From Calliopsis andreniformis (lineage: Eukaryota > Arthropoda > Insecta > Hymenoptera > Andrenidae), in NCBI RefSeq assembly GCF_051401765.1, contig NW_027480545.1, positions 248,001-312,000 of the forward strand: DNA of 64,000 nucleotides. The letters run 5' to 3'. The position numbers and the translations under genes were made by a program. The number at the start of each line of letters is the position of its first letter. The stretch's first letter is position 1. Of the stretch, positions 13,295 through 24,811 are shown piece by piece. The notes beneath the pieces were generated by a model, which saw only the letters and a list, made by a program, of their open reading frames with translations, was not told the origin of the DNA and did not search any database.

Positions 13295-14377
13295 ATTGAA
13301 GATTGAGGGTTGAGGATTGAGGACTGAGAATTGAGAATTGAGGATGAGGACTGAGGATTGAAGGTTGAGGATTGAGGAATGAGAATTGAGGGTTGAGGAT
13401 GAGGGCTGAGGGTTTGAAGGTTGAGGTTTTACGACTGAGGACTGAGGATTGATGATTGAGAATTGAGGATTGAGGATTGAGGATTGAGGATTGAAGATTG
13501 AAGATTGAGGATTGGGTATTGAGGATTGAAGAATGAGGATTGAGGATTGAGGAATGATGATAGGGGATTCTTGATTGAGCATTGAGGATTGAAGATTGAG
13601 TATTGATGATTGAAGATTGAGGATTGAGTATTGAGGGTTGAGGACGAGGGCTGACGGTTGAGGATTGAGGTTTCATGATTGAGAGTTGAGGACTGAGGAC
13701 TGAGGATTGAGGATTGAGGATGGAGCATTGAGGATTGAAGATTAAGGACTGGGGATTGAGGATTGAAGATTCAGGATTAAGGATTGAGGATTGGGAATTG
13801 AGGATCTAGGATTGAAAATTGATTATTGAGGACTGAAGATTGAGGATTGAGTATTGAGGATTGAGGATTGAGTATTGAAGGTTGAGGATTGATGACTGAG
13901 GATTGAGGATTGAGGATTGAGGATTGAGGATTGAAGAATGAGGATTGAGGATTGAGGATTGAGGATTGAGGATAGAAGATTGAGTATTGAGGATCGAGGA
14001 TTGAGGATTGAGGATTGAGGATTGAGTACTGAGGATGGAGGATTGAAGAGAGAGGACTGAGTGTTCAGGATTGAGTGTTGAGAATTGATGTTTGAGGATT
14101 GAGATTTGATTACTGATTTTTGTGGATTGTGTATTGCACGATGAGAATTCAGGATATTCTATTGAGTATGGAGAATTGAGGATTGATGGTTGAGTATTGA
14201 TGATTGATGGTTCAGGGTTGTGTGTTGAATATTGAGGATTGAGGATTGAGGATTGAGGATTGAGTATTGAGTATTGAGAATTGAAGAATGAGGATTGAGG
14301 ATTGAGTATTGAGGACTGATGATTGGGGATTGAAGATTGAGTATTGAGGATTGAAGATTGAGTATTGATGATTGAAG

Positions 14378-14403
14378 GTCATCGTCAAACGTCATCGTCA
14401 TCG
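14378..14403. other. Seam between the two inverted arms (GTCATC/GTCAAAC mini-repeat)
   Basis: Reading left to right, the last left-arm unit (ATTGAAG) ends at 14,377. It is followed by GTCATC, GTCAAAC, GTCATC, GTCATC and a final G; TCAAGCCTCAATCC from 14,404 is already right-arm sequence, because the same string occurs at about 20,868. The seam is thus about 26 bases of a six- or seven-base unit not seen elsewhere in the window. The bases before the seam, reverse-complemented, do not match those after it, so it is not a perfect palindrome. It could be filler DNA at a rearrangement breakpoint, a relic of an older flanking microsatellite, or an assembly join. Confidence 0.85.
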
Positions 14404-14790
14404 TCAAGCCTCAATCCTCTGTCCTCAAACCACAATCTTCAATCCTCAATAATCAATCTTCAATCCTCAATCCTCAATCCTCAATCCTCAATCCTCATTC
14501 TTCAATCCCCAATACCCAATCCTCAATCTTCAGTCCTGAATCCTCAATCCTCAATCTTCAATCCTCAATCCTGAATCCTCAATCCTCAATCCTCATTCTT
14601 CAATCCTTAATACCCAAATCTCAATCTTCAATCAGCAATCCTCAATCCTCAATTCTCTATACTCAATCCTCAGACCTCAGTCCTCAAACCTCAATCCTCA
14701 ACCCTCAGCCCTCATCCTCTATCCTCAATCCTCAACCTCAATCCTCAATCTTCAATCCTCAATACTCAATCATCAATCCTCAATCCTCAG
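14404..14790 (+). repeat. First right-arm block, copy of about 20,868-21,254
   Basis: TCAAGCCTCAATCCTCTGTCC, read here as TCAAGCC, TCAATCC, TCTGTCC, opens the right arm. It is found again at about 20,868 with offset 6,464, and both continue through CAATAATCAATC and TTAATACCCAAATCTC (TACCC at 14,611 and 21,075). Related starts lie at about 16,800 and 18,351. The seam therefore cuts into the array at an ordinary internal position, not at a natural end. Confidence 0.83.
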
Positions 14791-15999
14791 TCCTCAAACT
14801 CCAATTCTGAATCCTCAATCCTGAATCCTCAATCTTCAGCCCTCAGACCTCAACAATCAGTTGTCAATACTCAATCCTCTATAAAATATCCTCAATTCAC
14901 AGTTTTCAATACTCAATACTCAATCTGCAATCTTCAAACCACTATCCACAAACATCAATTCTCATAACTCAACCATTAACACTCAGTCCTCAATGTTCAA
15001 TCCTCAATCCTCAACTCTCAATCTTCAATCCTCAATACTGAATCTTCAATCCTCAATCCTCAATCCTCAATCCTCAATCCTCAGTCCCCAATCCTCAATC
15101 CTCAATCCTCAATCCTCATTCTTCAATCCTCAATACCCAATCCTCAATCTTCAATCCTCAATCCTCAATCCTCAATTCTCAATCCTCAATCCTCAGTCCT
15201 CAGACCTCAGACCTCAATCCTCAACCCTCAGCCCTCATCGTCAATCCTCAAACCTCAATCCTCAATCCTCAATCGTCAATCCTCAATCCTCAATCTTCAA
15301 TCCTCAATACTCAATCTTCAATCCTCTATTCTCAATCCTCAATCCTCAGTATTCAATCCTCAACACACAATTTTCAATACTCAATCCGCAATCATCATAC
15401 CTCAATCCTCAATCCTCAGTCATCAATCCTCAATCTTCAATACTCAATGGTCAATCCTCAGTCCTCAATACTCAATCGTCAATCCTCAGTCCTCAATCCT
15501 CAATCCTCAATCCTCGTACCTCAAACATCAATCCTCAATCCTCAATCCTCATTCTTCAATCCTCAATACCCAATCCTCAATCTTCAATCCTCAATCCTCA
15601 ATCCTCAATCCTCAATCCTCAATCCTCAATCCTCAATCTTCAATCCTCAATACTCAGTCATCAATCCTCAATCCTCAGTCCTCAATCCTCAAACCTCAAC
15701 CCTCAACCCTCAGCCCTCATTCTGAATCCTCGATCCTCAATACTCAATCCTCAATCTTCAATCCTCAATACTCAATCTTCAACCCTCAATCCTCAATCCT
15801 CAATCCACAATCCTCAATCCTCAATCCTCAGTCATCAATACTCAATCTTCAGTACTCAATCCTCAATCCTCAATCCTCAATCCTCAATCCTCAACCCCCA
15901 ATCCTCATTCCTCAAACCTCAACCCTCAGCCCTCAGTCCTCATCCCCAGTTCTCAATTCTTAATCCTCAGGCCTCAATCCTCAATCCTCATTCCTCATT

Positions 16000-17550
16000 C
16001 TTGAATCCTCAATACCCAATCCTCAATCTTCAATCCTCAATCCTCAATCCTCAATCCTCAATCCTCAATCCTCAATCCTCAATCCTCAGTCCTCAAACAT
16101 CAATATTCAACCCTCAGTCCTGGTCCCCAATCCACAACGCTCAATCCTCAATCCTCAATCTTCAATCATCAATATTCAATCTTCAGTCCTCAATCCTCAA
16201 TCCTCAATCCTCAATCCTCAATGTTCAATTCTCAATACCCAATCCTCAATCTTAAATCCTCAATCCTCAATCCTCAATCCTCAATCCTCAATCCTCAAGC
16301 GTCGATCCTCTGTCCTCAAACCACAATCCTGAATCCTCAATCCTGAATCCTCAATCCTGAATCCTCAATCCTCAATCCTCAATCCTCAGTCCTCAATATT
16401 CAATCCGCAATACCCAATCCTCAATCTTCAATCCTCAATCCTCAATCCTCAATCCTCAATTCTCAATCCTCAATCCTCTGTCCTCAAACCACAATCCTGA
16501 ATCCTCAATCCTGAATCCTCCATCTTCAGCCCTCAGTCCTCAACAATCAGTTGTCAATCCTCAATCCTCAATAGAATATCCTCAGTTCAGAGATTTCCAT
16601 ACGCAATACTCAATCTGCAATCTTCAAATCTCTATCCGCAAACATCAATTCTCATCACTCAGCCCTCAACTCTCAGTCCCCAATCCTCAATCTTCAATCC
16701 TCAATCCTCAATCCTCAATCCTCAATCCACAACCTTCAACCCTCAATACTTAATCTTCAATCCTCAATCCTCAATCCTCAACCCTCAATCCTCGAACCTC
16801 CATCCTCTGTCCTCAAACCACAATCTTCAATCCTCAATAATCAATCTTCAATCCTCTATCCTCAATCCTCAATCCTCAATCCTCAATCCTCAATCCTCAA
16901 TCCTCAATCCTCAATCCTCATTCTTCAATCCCCAATACCCAATCCTCAATCTTCAGTCCTGAATCCTCAATACTCAATCTTCAATCCTCAATCCTGAATC
17001 CTCAATCCTCAATCCTCATTCTTCAATCCTTAATACCCAAATCTCAATCTTCAATCCCCAATCCTCAATCCTCAATTCTCTATACTCAATCCTCAGACCT
17101 CAGTCCTCAAACCTTAATCCTCAACCCTCAGCCCTCATCCTCTATCCTCAATCCTCAACCTCAATCCTCAATCTTCAATCCTCAATACTCAATCTTCAAT
17201 CCTCAATCCTCAGTCCTCAAACTTCAATTCTGAATCCTCAATCCTGAATCCTCAATCTTCAGCCCTCAGACCTCAACAATCAGTTGTCAATACTCAATCC
17301 TCTATAGAATATCCTCAATTCACAGTTTTCAATACTCAATACTCAATCTGCAATCTTCAAACCACTATCCACAAACATCAATTCTCATCACTCAACCATT
17401 AACACTCAGTCCTCAATGTTCAATCCTCAATCCTCAACTTTCAATCTTCAATCCTCAATACTGAATCTTCAATCCTCAATCCTCAATCCTCAATCCTCAA
17501 TCCACAATCCTCAGTCCCCAACCCTCAATCCTCAATCCTCAATCCTCATT
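16000..17550 (+). repeat. 1,551 bp tandem duplication, unit 1
   Basis: This unit is followed directly by a near-identical copy. Constant offset of 1,551: TCCTCAAACATCAATATTC at 16,090 and 17,641; AGATTTCCATACGCAATA at 16,591 and 18,142. It holds A elements at 16,572 and 17,305 which recur at 18,123 and 18,856. Few differences are visible, so the duplication is probably young compared with the rest of the array. Confidence 0.9.
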
Positions 17551-19140
17551 CTTCAATCCTCAATACCCAATCCTCAATCTTCAATCCTCAATCCTCAATC
17601 CTCAATCCTCAATCCTCAATCCTCAATCCTCAATCCTCAGTCCTCAAACATCAATATTCAACCCTCAGTCCTGGTCCCCAATCCACAACGCTCAATCCTC
17701 AATCCTCAATCTTCAATCATCAATATTCAATCTTCAGTCCTCAATCCTCAATCCTCAATCCTCAATCCTCAATGTTCAATTCTCAATACCCAATCCTCAA
17801 TCTTAAATCCTCAATCCTCAATCCTCAATCCTCAATCCTCAATCCTCAAGCGTCGATCCTCTGTCCTCAAACCACAATCCTGAATCCTCAATCCTGAATC
17901 CTCAATCCTGAATCCTCAATCCTCAATCCTCAATCCTCAGTCCTCAATATTCAATCCGCAATACCCAATCCTCAATCTTCAATCCTCAATCCTCAATCCT
18001 CAATCCTCAATTCTCAATCCTCAATCCTCTGTCCTCAAACCACAATCCTGAATCCTCAATCCTGAATCCTCCATCTTCAGCCCTCAGTCCTCAACAATCA
18101 GTTGTCAATCCTCAATCCTCAATAGAATATCCTCAGTTCAGAGATTTCCATACGCAATACTCAATCTGCAATCTTCAAATCTCTATCCGCAAACATCAAT
18201 TCTCATCACTCAGCCCTCAACTCTCAGTCCCCAATCCTCAATCTTCAATCCTCAATCCTCAATCCTCAATCCTCAATCCACAACCTTCAACCCTCAATAC
18301 TTAATCTTCAATCCTCAATCCTCAATCCTCAACCCTCAATCCTCGAACCTCCATCCTCTGTCCTCAAACCACAATCTTCAATCCTCAATAATCAATCTTC
18401 AATCCTCTATCCTCAATCCTCAATCCTCAATCCTCAATCCTCAATCCTCAATCCTCAATCCTCAATCCTCATTCTTCAATCCCCAATACCCAATCCTCAA
18501 TCTTCAGTCCTGAATCCTCAATACTCAATCTTCAATCCTCAATCCTGGATCCTCAATCCTCAATCCTCATTCTTCAATCCTTAATACCCAAATCTCAATC
18601 TTCAATCCCCAATCCTCAATCCTCAATTCTCTATACTCAATCCTCAGACCTCAGTCCTCAAACCTTAATCCTCAACCCTCAGCCCTCATCCTCTATCCTC
18701 AATCCTCAACCTCAATCCTCAATCTTCAATCCTCAATACTCAATCTTCAATCCTCAATCCTCAGTCCTCAAACTTCAATTCTGTATCCTCAATCCTGAAT
18801 CCTCAATCTTCAGCCCTCAGACCTCAACAATCAGTTGTCAATACTCAATCCTCTATAGAATATCCTCAATTCACAGTTTTCAATACTCAATACTCAATCT
18901 GCAATCTTCAAACCACTATCCACAAACATCAATTCTCATCACTCAACCATTAACACTCAGTCCTCAATGTTCAATCCTCAATCCTCAACTTTCAATCTTC
19001 AATCCTCAATACTGAATCTTCAATCCTCAATCCTCAATCCTCAATCCTCAATCCACAATCCTCAGTCCCCAACCCTCAATCCTCAATCCTCAATCCTCAT
19101 TCTTCAATCCTCAATACCCAATCCTCAATCTTCAATCCTC
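17551..19140 (+). repeat. 1,551 bp tandem duplication, unit 2
   Basis: Copy of 16,000-17,550, with the match extending a little past one unit to about 19,140 (17,401 AACACTCAGT equals 18,952). Visible differences include CCTGGATCC at 18,545 for CCTGAATCC and CTGTATCC near 18,781 for CTGAATCC. After 19,140 the sequence switches to a TCAGACCTCAAACC context. Confidence 0.9.
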
Positions 19141-19739
19141 AATCCTCAATCCTCAATTCTCAATCCTCAATCCTCAGTCCTCAGACCTCAAACCTCAATC
19201 CTCAACCCTCAGCCCTCATCGTCAATCCTCAAACCTCAATCCTCAATCCTCAATCGTCAATCCTCAATCCTCAATCTTCAATCCTCAATACTCAATCTTC
19301 AATCCTCTATCCTCAATCCTCAATACTCAATATTCAATCCTCAACACACATTTTTCAATACTCAATCCGCAATCATCATACCTCAATCCTCAATCCTCAG
19401 TCATCAATCCTCAATTTTCAATACTCAATGGTCAATCCTCAGTCCTCAATACTCAATCGTCAATCCTCAGTCCTCAATCCTCAATCCTCAATCCTCGTAC
19501 CTCAAACCTCAATCCTCAATCCTCAATCCTCATTCTTCAATCCTCAATACCCAATCCTCAATCTTCAATCCTCAATCCTCAATCCTCAATCCTCAATCCT
19601 CAATCCTCATTCTTCAATCCTCAATACCCAATCCTCAACACTCATCCCTCATTCTCAAACCTCAGTCCTCATCCTCAATTCTCAATCCTCAATACTCAAT
19701 CCACAATCCTCAACCGTCAGTCCTCGTCCTCAATCCTCA

Positions 19740-20560
19740 ATCCTCAATCCTCAATCCTCAATCCTCATTCCTCAAACCTCAATCCTCAATCCTCAATCCT
19801 TAATCCTCAACCTTCAATCCTCAATCAACAGTCCTCAATCTTCAATCCTCAATGCTCAATACTCAATCCTCAATCCTCAGTCCTCAATCCTCAATCCTCA
19901 ATCCTCAATCCTCAATCCTCAATCCTCAATCCTCAATCCTCAGTCCTCAGACCTCCATTCTGAATCCTCAATCCTGAATCCTCAATCTTCAGCCCTCAGT
20001 CCTCAACAATCAGTTGTCAATCCTCAATCCTCAATAGAATATCCTCAATTCACAGGTTTCAATACTCAATACTCAATCTGCAGTCTTCAAATCTCTATCC
20101 ACAAACATCAATCCTCATCACTCAACCCTCAACACTCAGTCCCCAATCCTCAATCTTCAATTCTCAATCCTCAATCCTCAATCCTCAATCCTCAATCCTC
20201 AATCCTCAATCTTCAATCCTCAATACTCAGTCATCAATCCTCAATCCTCAGTCCTCAATCCTCAAACCTCAATCCTCAACCCTCAGCCCTCATTCTGAAT
20301 CCTCGATCCTCAATACTCAATCCTCAATCTTCAATCCTCAATACTCAATCTTCAATCCTCAATCCTCAATCCTCAATCCACAATCCTCAATCCTCAATCC
20401 TCAGCCATCAATACTCAATCTTCAGTACTCAATCCTCAATCCTCTATCCTCAATCCTCAATCCTCAACCCCCAATCCTCATTCCTCAATCCTCAACCCTC
20501 AGCCCTCAGTCCTCATCCTCAGTTCTCAATTCTCAATCCTCAAGCCTCAATCCTCAATCC
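19740..20560 (+). repeat. Block R-dup1, copy 1
   Basis: Matches about 33,289-34,109 at offset 13,549, and also about 57,006 onwards at offset 37,266 and about 59,498 onwards at offset 39,758. Markers are CAATCAACAGTCC at 19,822, 33,371, 57,088 and 59,580, and the A core at 20,035, 33,584, 57,301 and 59,793. Four dispersed copies of one block show exchange across about 40 kb. Confidence 0.85.
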
Positions 20561-21189
20561 TCAATCCTCATTCTTCAATCCTCAATACCCAATCCTCAAT
20601 CTTCAATCCTCAATCCTCAATCCTCAATCCTCAATCCTCAATCCTCAATCCTCAGTCCTCAAACGTCAATATTCAACCCTCAGTCCTGGTCCCCAATCCA
20701 CAACCCTCAATCCTCAATCCTCAATCTTCAATCATCAATATTCAATCTTCAGTCCTCAATCCTCAATCCTCAATCCTCAATCCTCAATGTTCAATTCTCA
20801 ATACCCAATCCTCAATCTTAAATCCTCAATCCTCAATCCTCAATCCTCAATCCTCAATCCTCAATCCTCAAGCCTCAATCCTCTGTCCTCAAACCACAAT
20901 CTTCAATCCTCAATAATCAATCTTCAATCCTCAATCCTCAATCCTCAATCCTCAATCCTCATTCTTCAATCCCCAATACCCAATCCTCAATCTTCAGTCC
21001 TAAATCCTCGATCCTCAGTCTTCAATCCTCAATCCTGAGTCCTCAATCCTCAATCCTCATTCTTCAATCCTTAATACCCAAATCTCAATCTTCAATCCTC
21101 AATCCTCAATCCTCAATTCTCTATACTCAATCCTGAGACCTCAGTCCTCAAACCTCAATCCTCAACCCTCAGCCCTCATCCTCTATCCT

Positions 21190-21735
21190 CAATCCTCAAC
21201 CTCAATCCTCAATCTTCAATCCTCAATACTCAATCATCAATCCTCAATCCTCAGACCTCAAACTTCAATACTCAACCCTCAGTCTTCGTCCTGAATCCTC
21301 AACCCTCAATCCTCAATCTTCAATCCTCAATACTCAATCTTCAATCCTCAATACTCGATCCTCAATCCTCAGTGCTCATTCTTCAATCCTCAATACCCAA
21401 TCCTCAATCTTCAATCCTCAATCCTCAATCCTCAATTCTCAATCCTCTATCCTCAATCCTCAGACCTCAAACATCAATACTCAACCCTCAGTCCTCGTCC
21501 TGAATCCACAACCCTCAATCCTCAATCCTCAACCTTCAATGATCAATATTCAATCTTCAATCCTCAATCCTCAATCCTCAATCCTCAATTCTCAATCCTC
21601 AATGTTCAATCCTCAATAGCCAATCTTCAATCTTCAATCCTCGATCCTCAATCCTCAATCCCCAATCCTCAATCCTCAATCCACAGTCCTCAAACCACAG
21701 TCCTGAATCCTCAATCCTGAATCCTCAATCTTCAA
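21190..21735 (+). repeat. Block R-dup2, copy 1
   Basis: Matches about 22,473-23,018 at offset 1,283. Markers are AACCTCAATC at 21,198 and 22,481, and AGTCTTCGTCC at 21,281 and 22,564. It holds the CAATGATCAATATTCAATC landmark that recurs near 27,610, 29,105, 29,490, 34,315, 36,705, 48,557 and 58,820. Confidence 0.82.
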
Positions 21736-22478
21736 GCCTCAATCCTCAATCCTCTATTCTCAATCCTCAATCATCAATCCTCAGACCTCAAGCATCAATA
21801 CTCAACCCTCAGTCCTCGTCCTCAATACTCAACCCTCAATCCTCAATACTCAATCTTCAATCATCAATATTCAATCTTCAATCCTCAATCCTCAATCCTC
21901 AGTCCTCAAACCTCAAACCTGAATCCGCAATCCTGAATCCTCAATCTTCAGCCCTCAGTCCTCAACAATCAGTTGTCAATCCTCAATCCTCAATCCTCAA
22001 TCCTCAATCCTCAATCCCCAATCCTCAATCCTCAACCTTCAATCCTCAATACTCAATCTTCAATCCTCAATCCTCAATCCTCAATCCTCAATCCTCATTC
22101 TTCAATCCTCAACACCAAATCCTCAATCTTCAATCCTCCATCCTCAATCCTCTATTCTCGATCCTCAATCATCAATCCTCAGACCTCAAACATCAATACT
22201 CAACCCTCAGTCCTCGTCCTCAATCCACAACACTCAATCCTCAATCCTCAATCTTCAACCATCAATATTCAATCTTCAATCCTAAATCCTCAATCCTCAG
22301 TCCTCAATCCTCAATCCTGAATCCACAGTCATCAATACTCAATCTTCAGTACTCAATCCTCAATCCTCAATCCTCAATCCTCAATCCTCAAACCTCAATC
22401 CTCAATCTTCAATCCTCAATACTGAATCTTCAATCCTCAATCCTCAATCCTCAATCCACAATCCTCAAACCTCAATCC
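21725..22478 (+). repeat. Block R-dup3, copy 1
   Basis: Matches 24,812-25,565 at offset 3,087; CTTCAAGCC is at 21,730 and 24,817. A truncated A element is present near 21,968: CAATCAGTTGTCAA is followed by plain TCAATCC units instead of the TAGAATATCC core. Two further relatives of the truncated part start near 28,660 and 61,562. Confidence 0.83.
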
Positions 22479-23018
22479 TCAACCTCAATCCTCAATCTTC
22501 AATCCTCAATACTCAATCATCAATCCTCAATCCTCAGACCTCAAACTTCAATACTCAACCCTCAGTCTTCGTCCTGAATCCTCAACCCTCAATCCTCAAT
22601 CTTCAATCCTCAATACTCAATCTTCAATCCTCAATACTCGATCCTCAATCCTCAGTGCTCATTCTTCAATCCTCAATACCCAATCCTCAATCTTCAATCC
22701 TCAATCCTCAATCCTCAATTCTCAATCCTCTATCCTCAATCCTCAGACCTCAAACATCAATACTCAACCCTCAGTCCTCGTCCTGAATCCACAACCCTCA
22801 ATCCTCAATCCTCAACCTTCAATGATCAATATTCAATCTTCAATCCTCAATCCTCAATCCTCAATCCTCAATTCTCAATCCTCAATGTTCAATCCTCAAT
22901 AGCCAATCTTCAATCTTCAATCCTCGATCCTCAATCCTCAATCCCCAATCCTCAATCCTCAATCCACAGTCCTCAAACCACAGTCCTGAATCCTCAATCC
23001 TGAATCCTCAATCTTCAG
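22473..23018 (+). repeat. Block R-dup2, copy 2
   Basis: Counterpart of 21,190-21,735. It ends in CTTCAGACC where copy 1 goes on to CTTCAAGCC, which is where the next duplicated block starts. Confidence 0.81.
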
Positions 23019-24811
23019 ACCTCAGTCCTCAACAATCAGCTGTCAATCCTCAATCCTCACTAGAATATCCTCAGTTCAGAGTTTTCCATACGCAATACTC
23101 AATCTGCAATCTTCATATCTCTATCCACAAACATCAATTCTCATCACTCAGCCATCAACTCTCAGTCCCCAATCCTCAATCTTCAATCGTCAATCCTCAA
23201 TCCTCAATTATCAATCCTCAATCCTCAATCCTCAATCTTCAATCCTCAATCCTCAATCCTCAATTCTCAATCTTCAATCCTCAATACTCAATCTTCAATC
23301 CTCAATCCTCAATTCTCAATCCTCAATACTCAATCCTCAATCGTCAATCCTCAATCCCCAATCCTCAATCTTCAATACTCAATGCTCAATCCTCAATCCA
23401 CAATCCTCAATCTTCAATCCTCAATACTCAATCTTCAATCCCCAATCCTCAATCCTCAATCCTCAATCCTCAATCCTCGGTCCTCAATCCTCAATCTTCA
23501 ATCCTCAATACTCAATCTTCAATCCTCAATCCTCAATCCTCAATCCTCAATACTCATCCTTCAATCCTCAATACCCAATCCTCAATCTTCAATCCTCAAT
23601 CCTAAATCCTCAATCTTCAATCCTCTATACTCAATCTTCAATCCTCAATCCTCAATCCTCAATCCTCAATCCTCAATCCTCGGTCCTCAATCCTCAATCT
23701 TCAATCCTCAATACTCAATCTTCAATCCTCAAACCTCAATCCTCAATCCTCAATCCTCATTCTTCAATCCTCAATACCCAATCCTCAATCTTCAATCCTC
23801 AATCCTAAATCCTCAATTCTCAATCCTCAATCCTCAATCCTCAAGCCTCAATACTCTGTCCTCAAACCACAATCCTGAATCCTCAATCCTGAATCCTCAA
23901 TCCTGAATCCTCAATCCTCAATCCTCAATCCTCAATCCTCAATATTCAATCCGCAATACCCAATCCTCAATCTTCAATCCTCAATCCTCAATCCTCAATC
24001 CTCAATTCTCAATCCTCAATCCTCTGTCCTCAAACCACAATCCTGAATCCTCAATCCTGAATCCTCAATCTTCAGCCCTCAGTCCTCAACAATCAGTTGT
24101 CAATCCTCAATCCTCAATAGAATATCCTCAGTTCAGAGTTTTCCATACGCAATACTCAATCTGCAATCTTCAAATCTCTATCCGCAAACATCAATTCTCA
24201 TCACTCAGCACTCAACACTCAGTCCCCAATCCTCAATCTTCAATCCTCAATCCTCAATCCTCAATCCTCAATCCACAATCTTCAATCCTCAATACTCAAT
24301 CTTCAATCCTCAATCCTCAATCGTCAGTCCTCATTCCTCAAACCTCAACCCTCAGCCCTCAGTCTTCATCCTCAGTTCTCAATTCTCAATCCTCAGGCCT
24401 CAATCCTCAATCCTCAATTCTCATTCTTCAATCCTCAATAACCAATCCTCAATCTTCAATCCTCAATCCTCAATCCTCAATTCTCAATCCTCAATCCGCA
24501 ATCCTCAGACCTCTAACATCAATATTCAACCCTCAGTCCTCGTCCCCAATCCACAACCCTCAATCCTCAATCCTCATTCCTCAATCCTCAATCCTCAATC
24601 CTCAATCCTGAATCCTCAATCTTCAATCCTCAATACTCAGTCCTCAATCCTCAATCCTCAATCTTCAATCATCGATACTCAATCTTCAATCCTCAATCCT
24701 CATTCCTCAATCCTCAGTCCTCAATCTTCAATCCTCAATACTCAATCTTCAACCCTCAATCCTCAATCATCAATCCTCAATCCTCATTCTTCAATCCTCA
24801 ACACCAAATCC

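Larger units (their letters stand above)
242..14200 (-). repeat. Left-arm hybrid landmark (L1), about 12 copies
   Basis: On the + strand this landmark reads GAAGAGAGAGGACTGAGTG, then ATTTGATTATTGATTTTTG, TGGATTGTGTATTGCACGAT and GAGAATTCAGGATATTCT. The GAATTC site lies at 342, 1319, 1934, 2652, 4495, 5123, 7240, 8287, 8650, 12512 and 14145; at 6,195 it is mutated to GCATTC. Read on the minus strand, its start resembles the B element (AGAATATCCTGAATTCTCA) and its end resembles the A element (ATCCACAAA, ACATCAATTCTC, ACACTCAGTCC). It is therefore a hybrid of the two right-arm types, or the ancestral form from which they split. Not every copy has the GAAGAGAGA part; those at 1,319, 2,652 and 8,650 lack it. 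Confidence 0.85.
1..14377 (-). repeat. Left arm: array in inverted orientation (GGATTGA on + strand)
   Basis: Here the + strand is G-rich and almost free of C; the unit reads GGATTGA, so the C-rich TCAATCC strand is the minus strand. Open frames occur only on the minus strand, because GGATTGA puts a TGA in each + frame. The arm carries its own landmark types: a GAAGAGAGAGGACTGAG block followed about 90-110 bases later by TTTTTGTGGATTG and GAATTCAGGATATTCT (for example 242-360, 1,834-1,950 and 7,140-7,258), and CCTGAGAATTCAGG blocks such as that near 1,563. Internal duplications link 1-1,730 with 7,946-9,061 and 6,530-7,960 with 11,810-13,290. The array continues beyond the left edge of the window, since base 1 already lies inside a duplicated block. 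Confidence 0.95.

Noticed and set aside
1..14377. Canonical telomere repeat (TTAGGG or TTTAGGG type)
   Set aside because: The G-rich unit is GGATTGA with single-spaced GG pairs, not a GGG-containing telomere motif. The array is highly degenerate and extends far beyond usual telomere length. A diverged telomere-derived origin is not excluded.
14159..14407. Minus-strand frame starting MTMTMTFDDDL across the seam
   Set aside because: The unusual start is just the GATGAC reading of the seam mini-repeat, after which it enters heptamer-encoded residues. No gene features accompany it.
14300..14480. Perfect hairpin or fold-back artefact at the inversion
   Set aside because: Reverse complement of the 50 bases left of the seam does not match the 50 bases right of it beyond heptamer-level similarity, so a simple read fold-back is not supported. 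Other assembly errors remain possible.
19428..21038. 536-residue open frame rich in NPQSSIL repeats (also 56,562-58,094, 14,993-16,255, 35,741-36,886 and 47,593-48,738)
   Set aside because: The same heptapeptide appears in all frames because the DNA repeat is 7 bases long. Frames overlap each other on the same strand, start at chance ATG variants and end at chance TGA/TAA variants. There is no domain, signal peptide or non-repeat segment.
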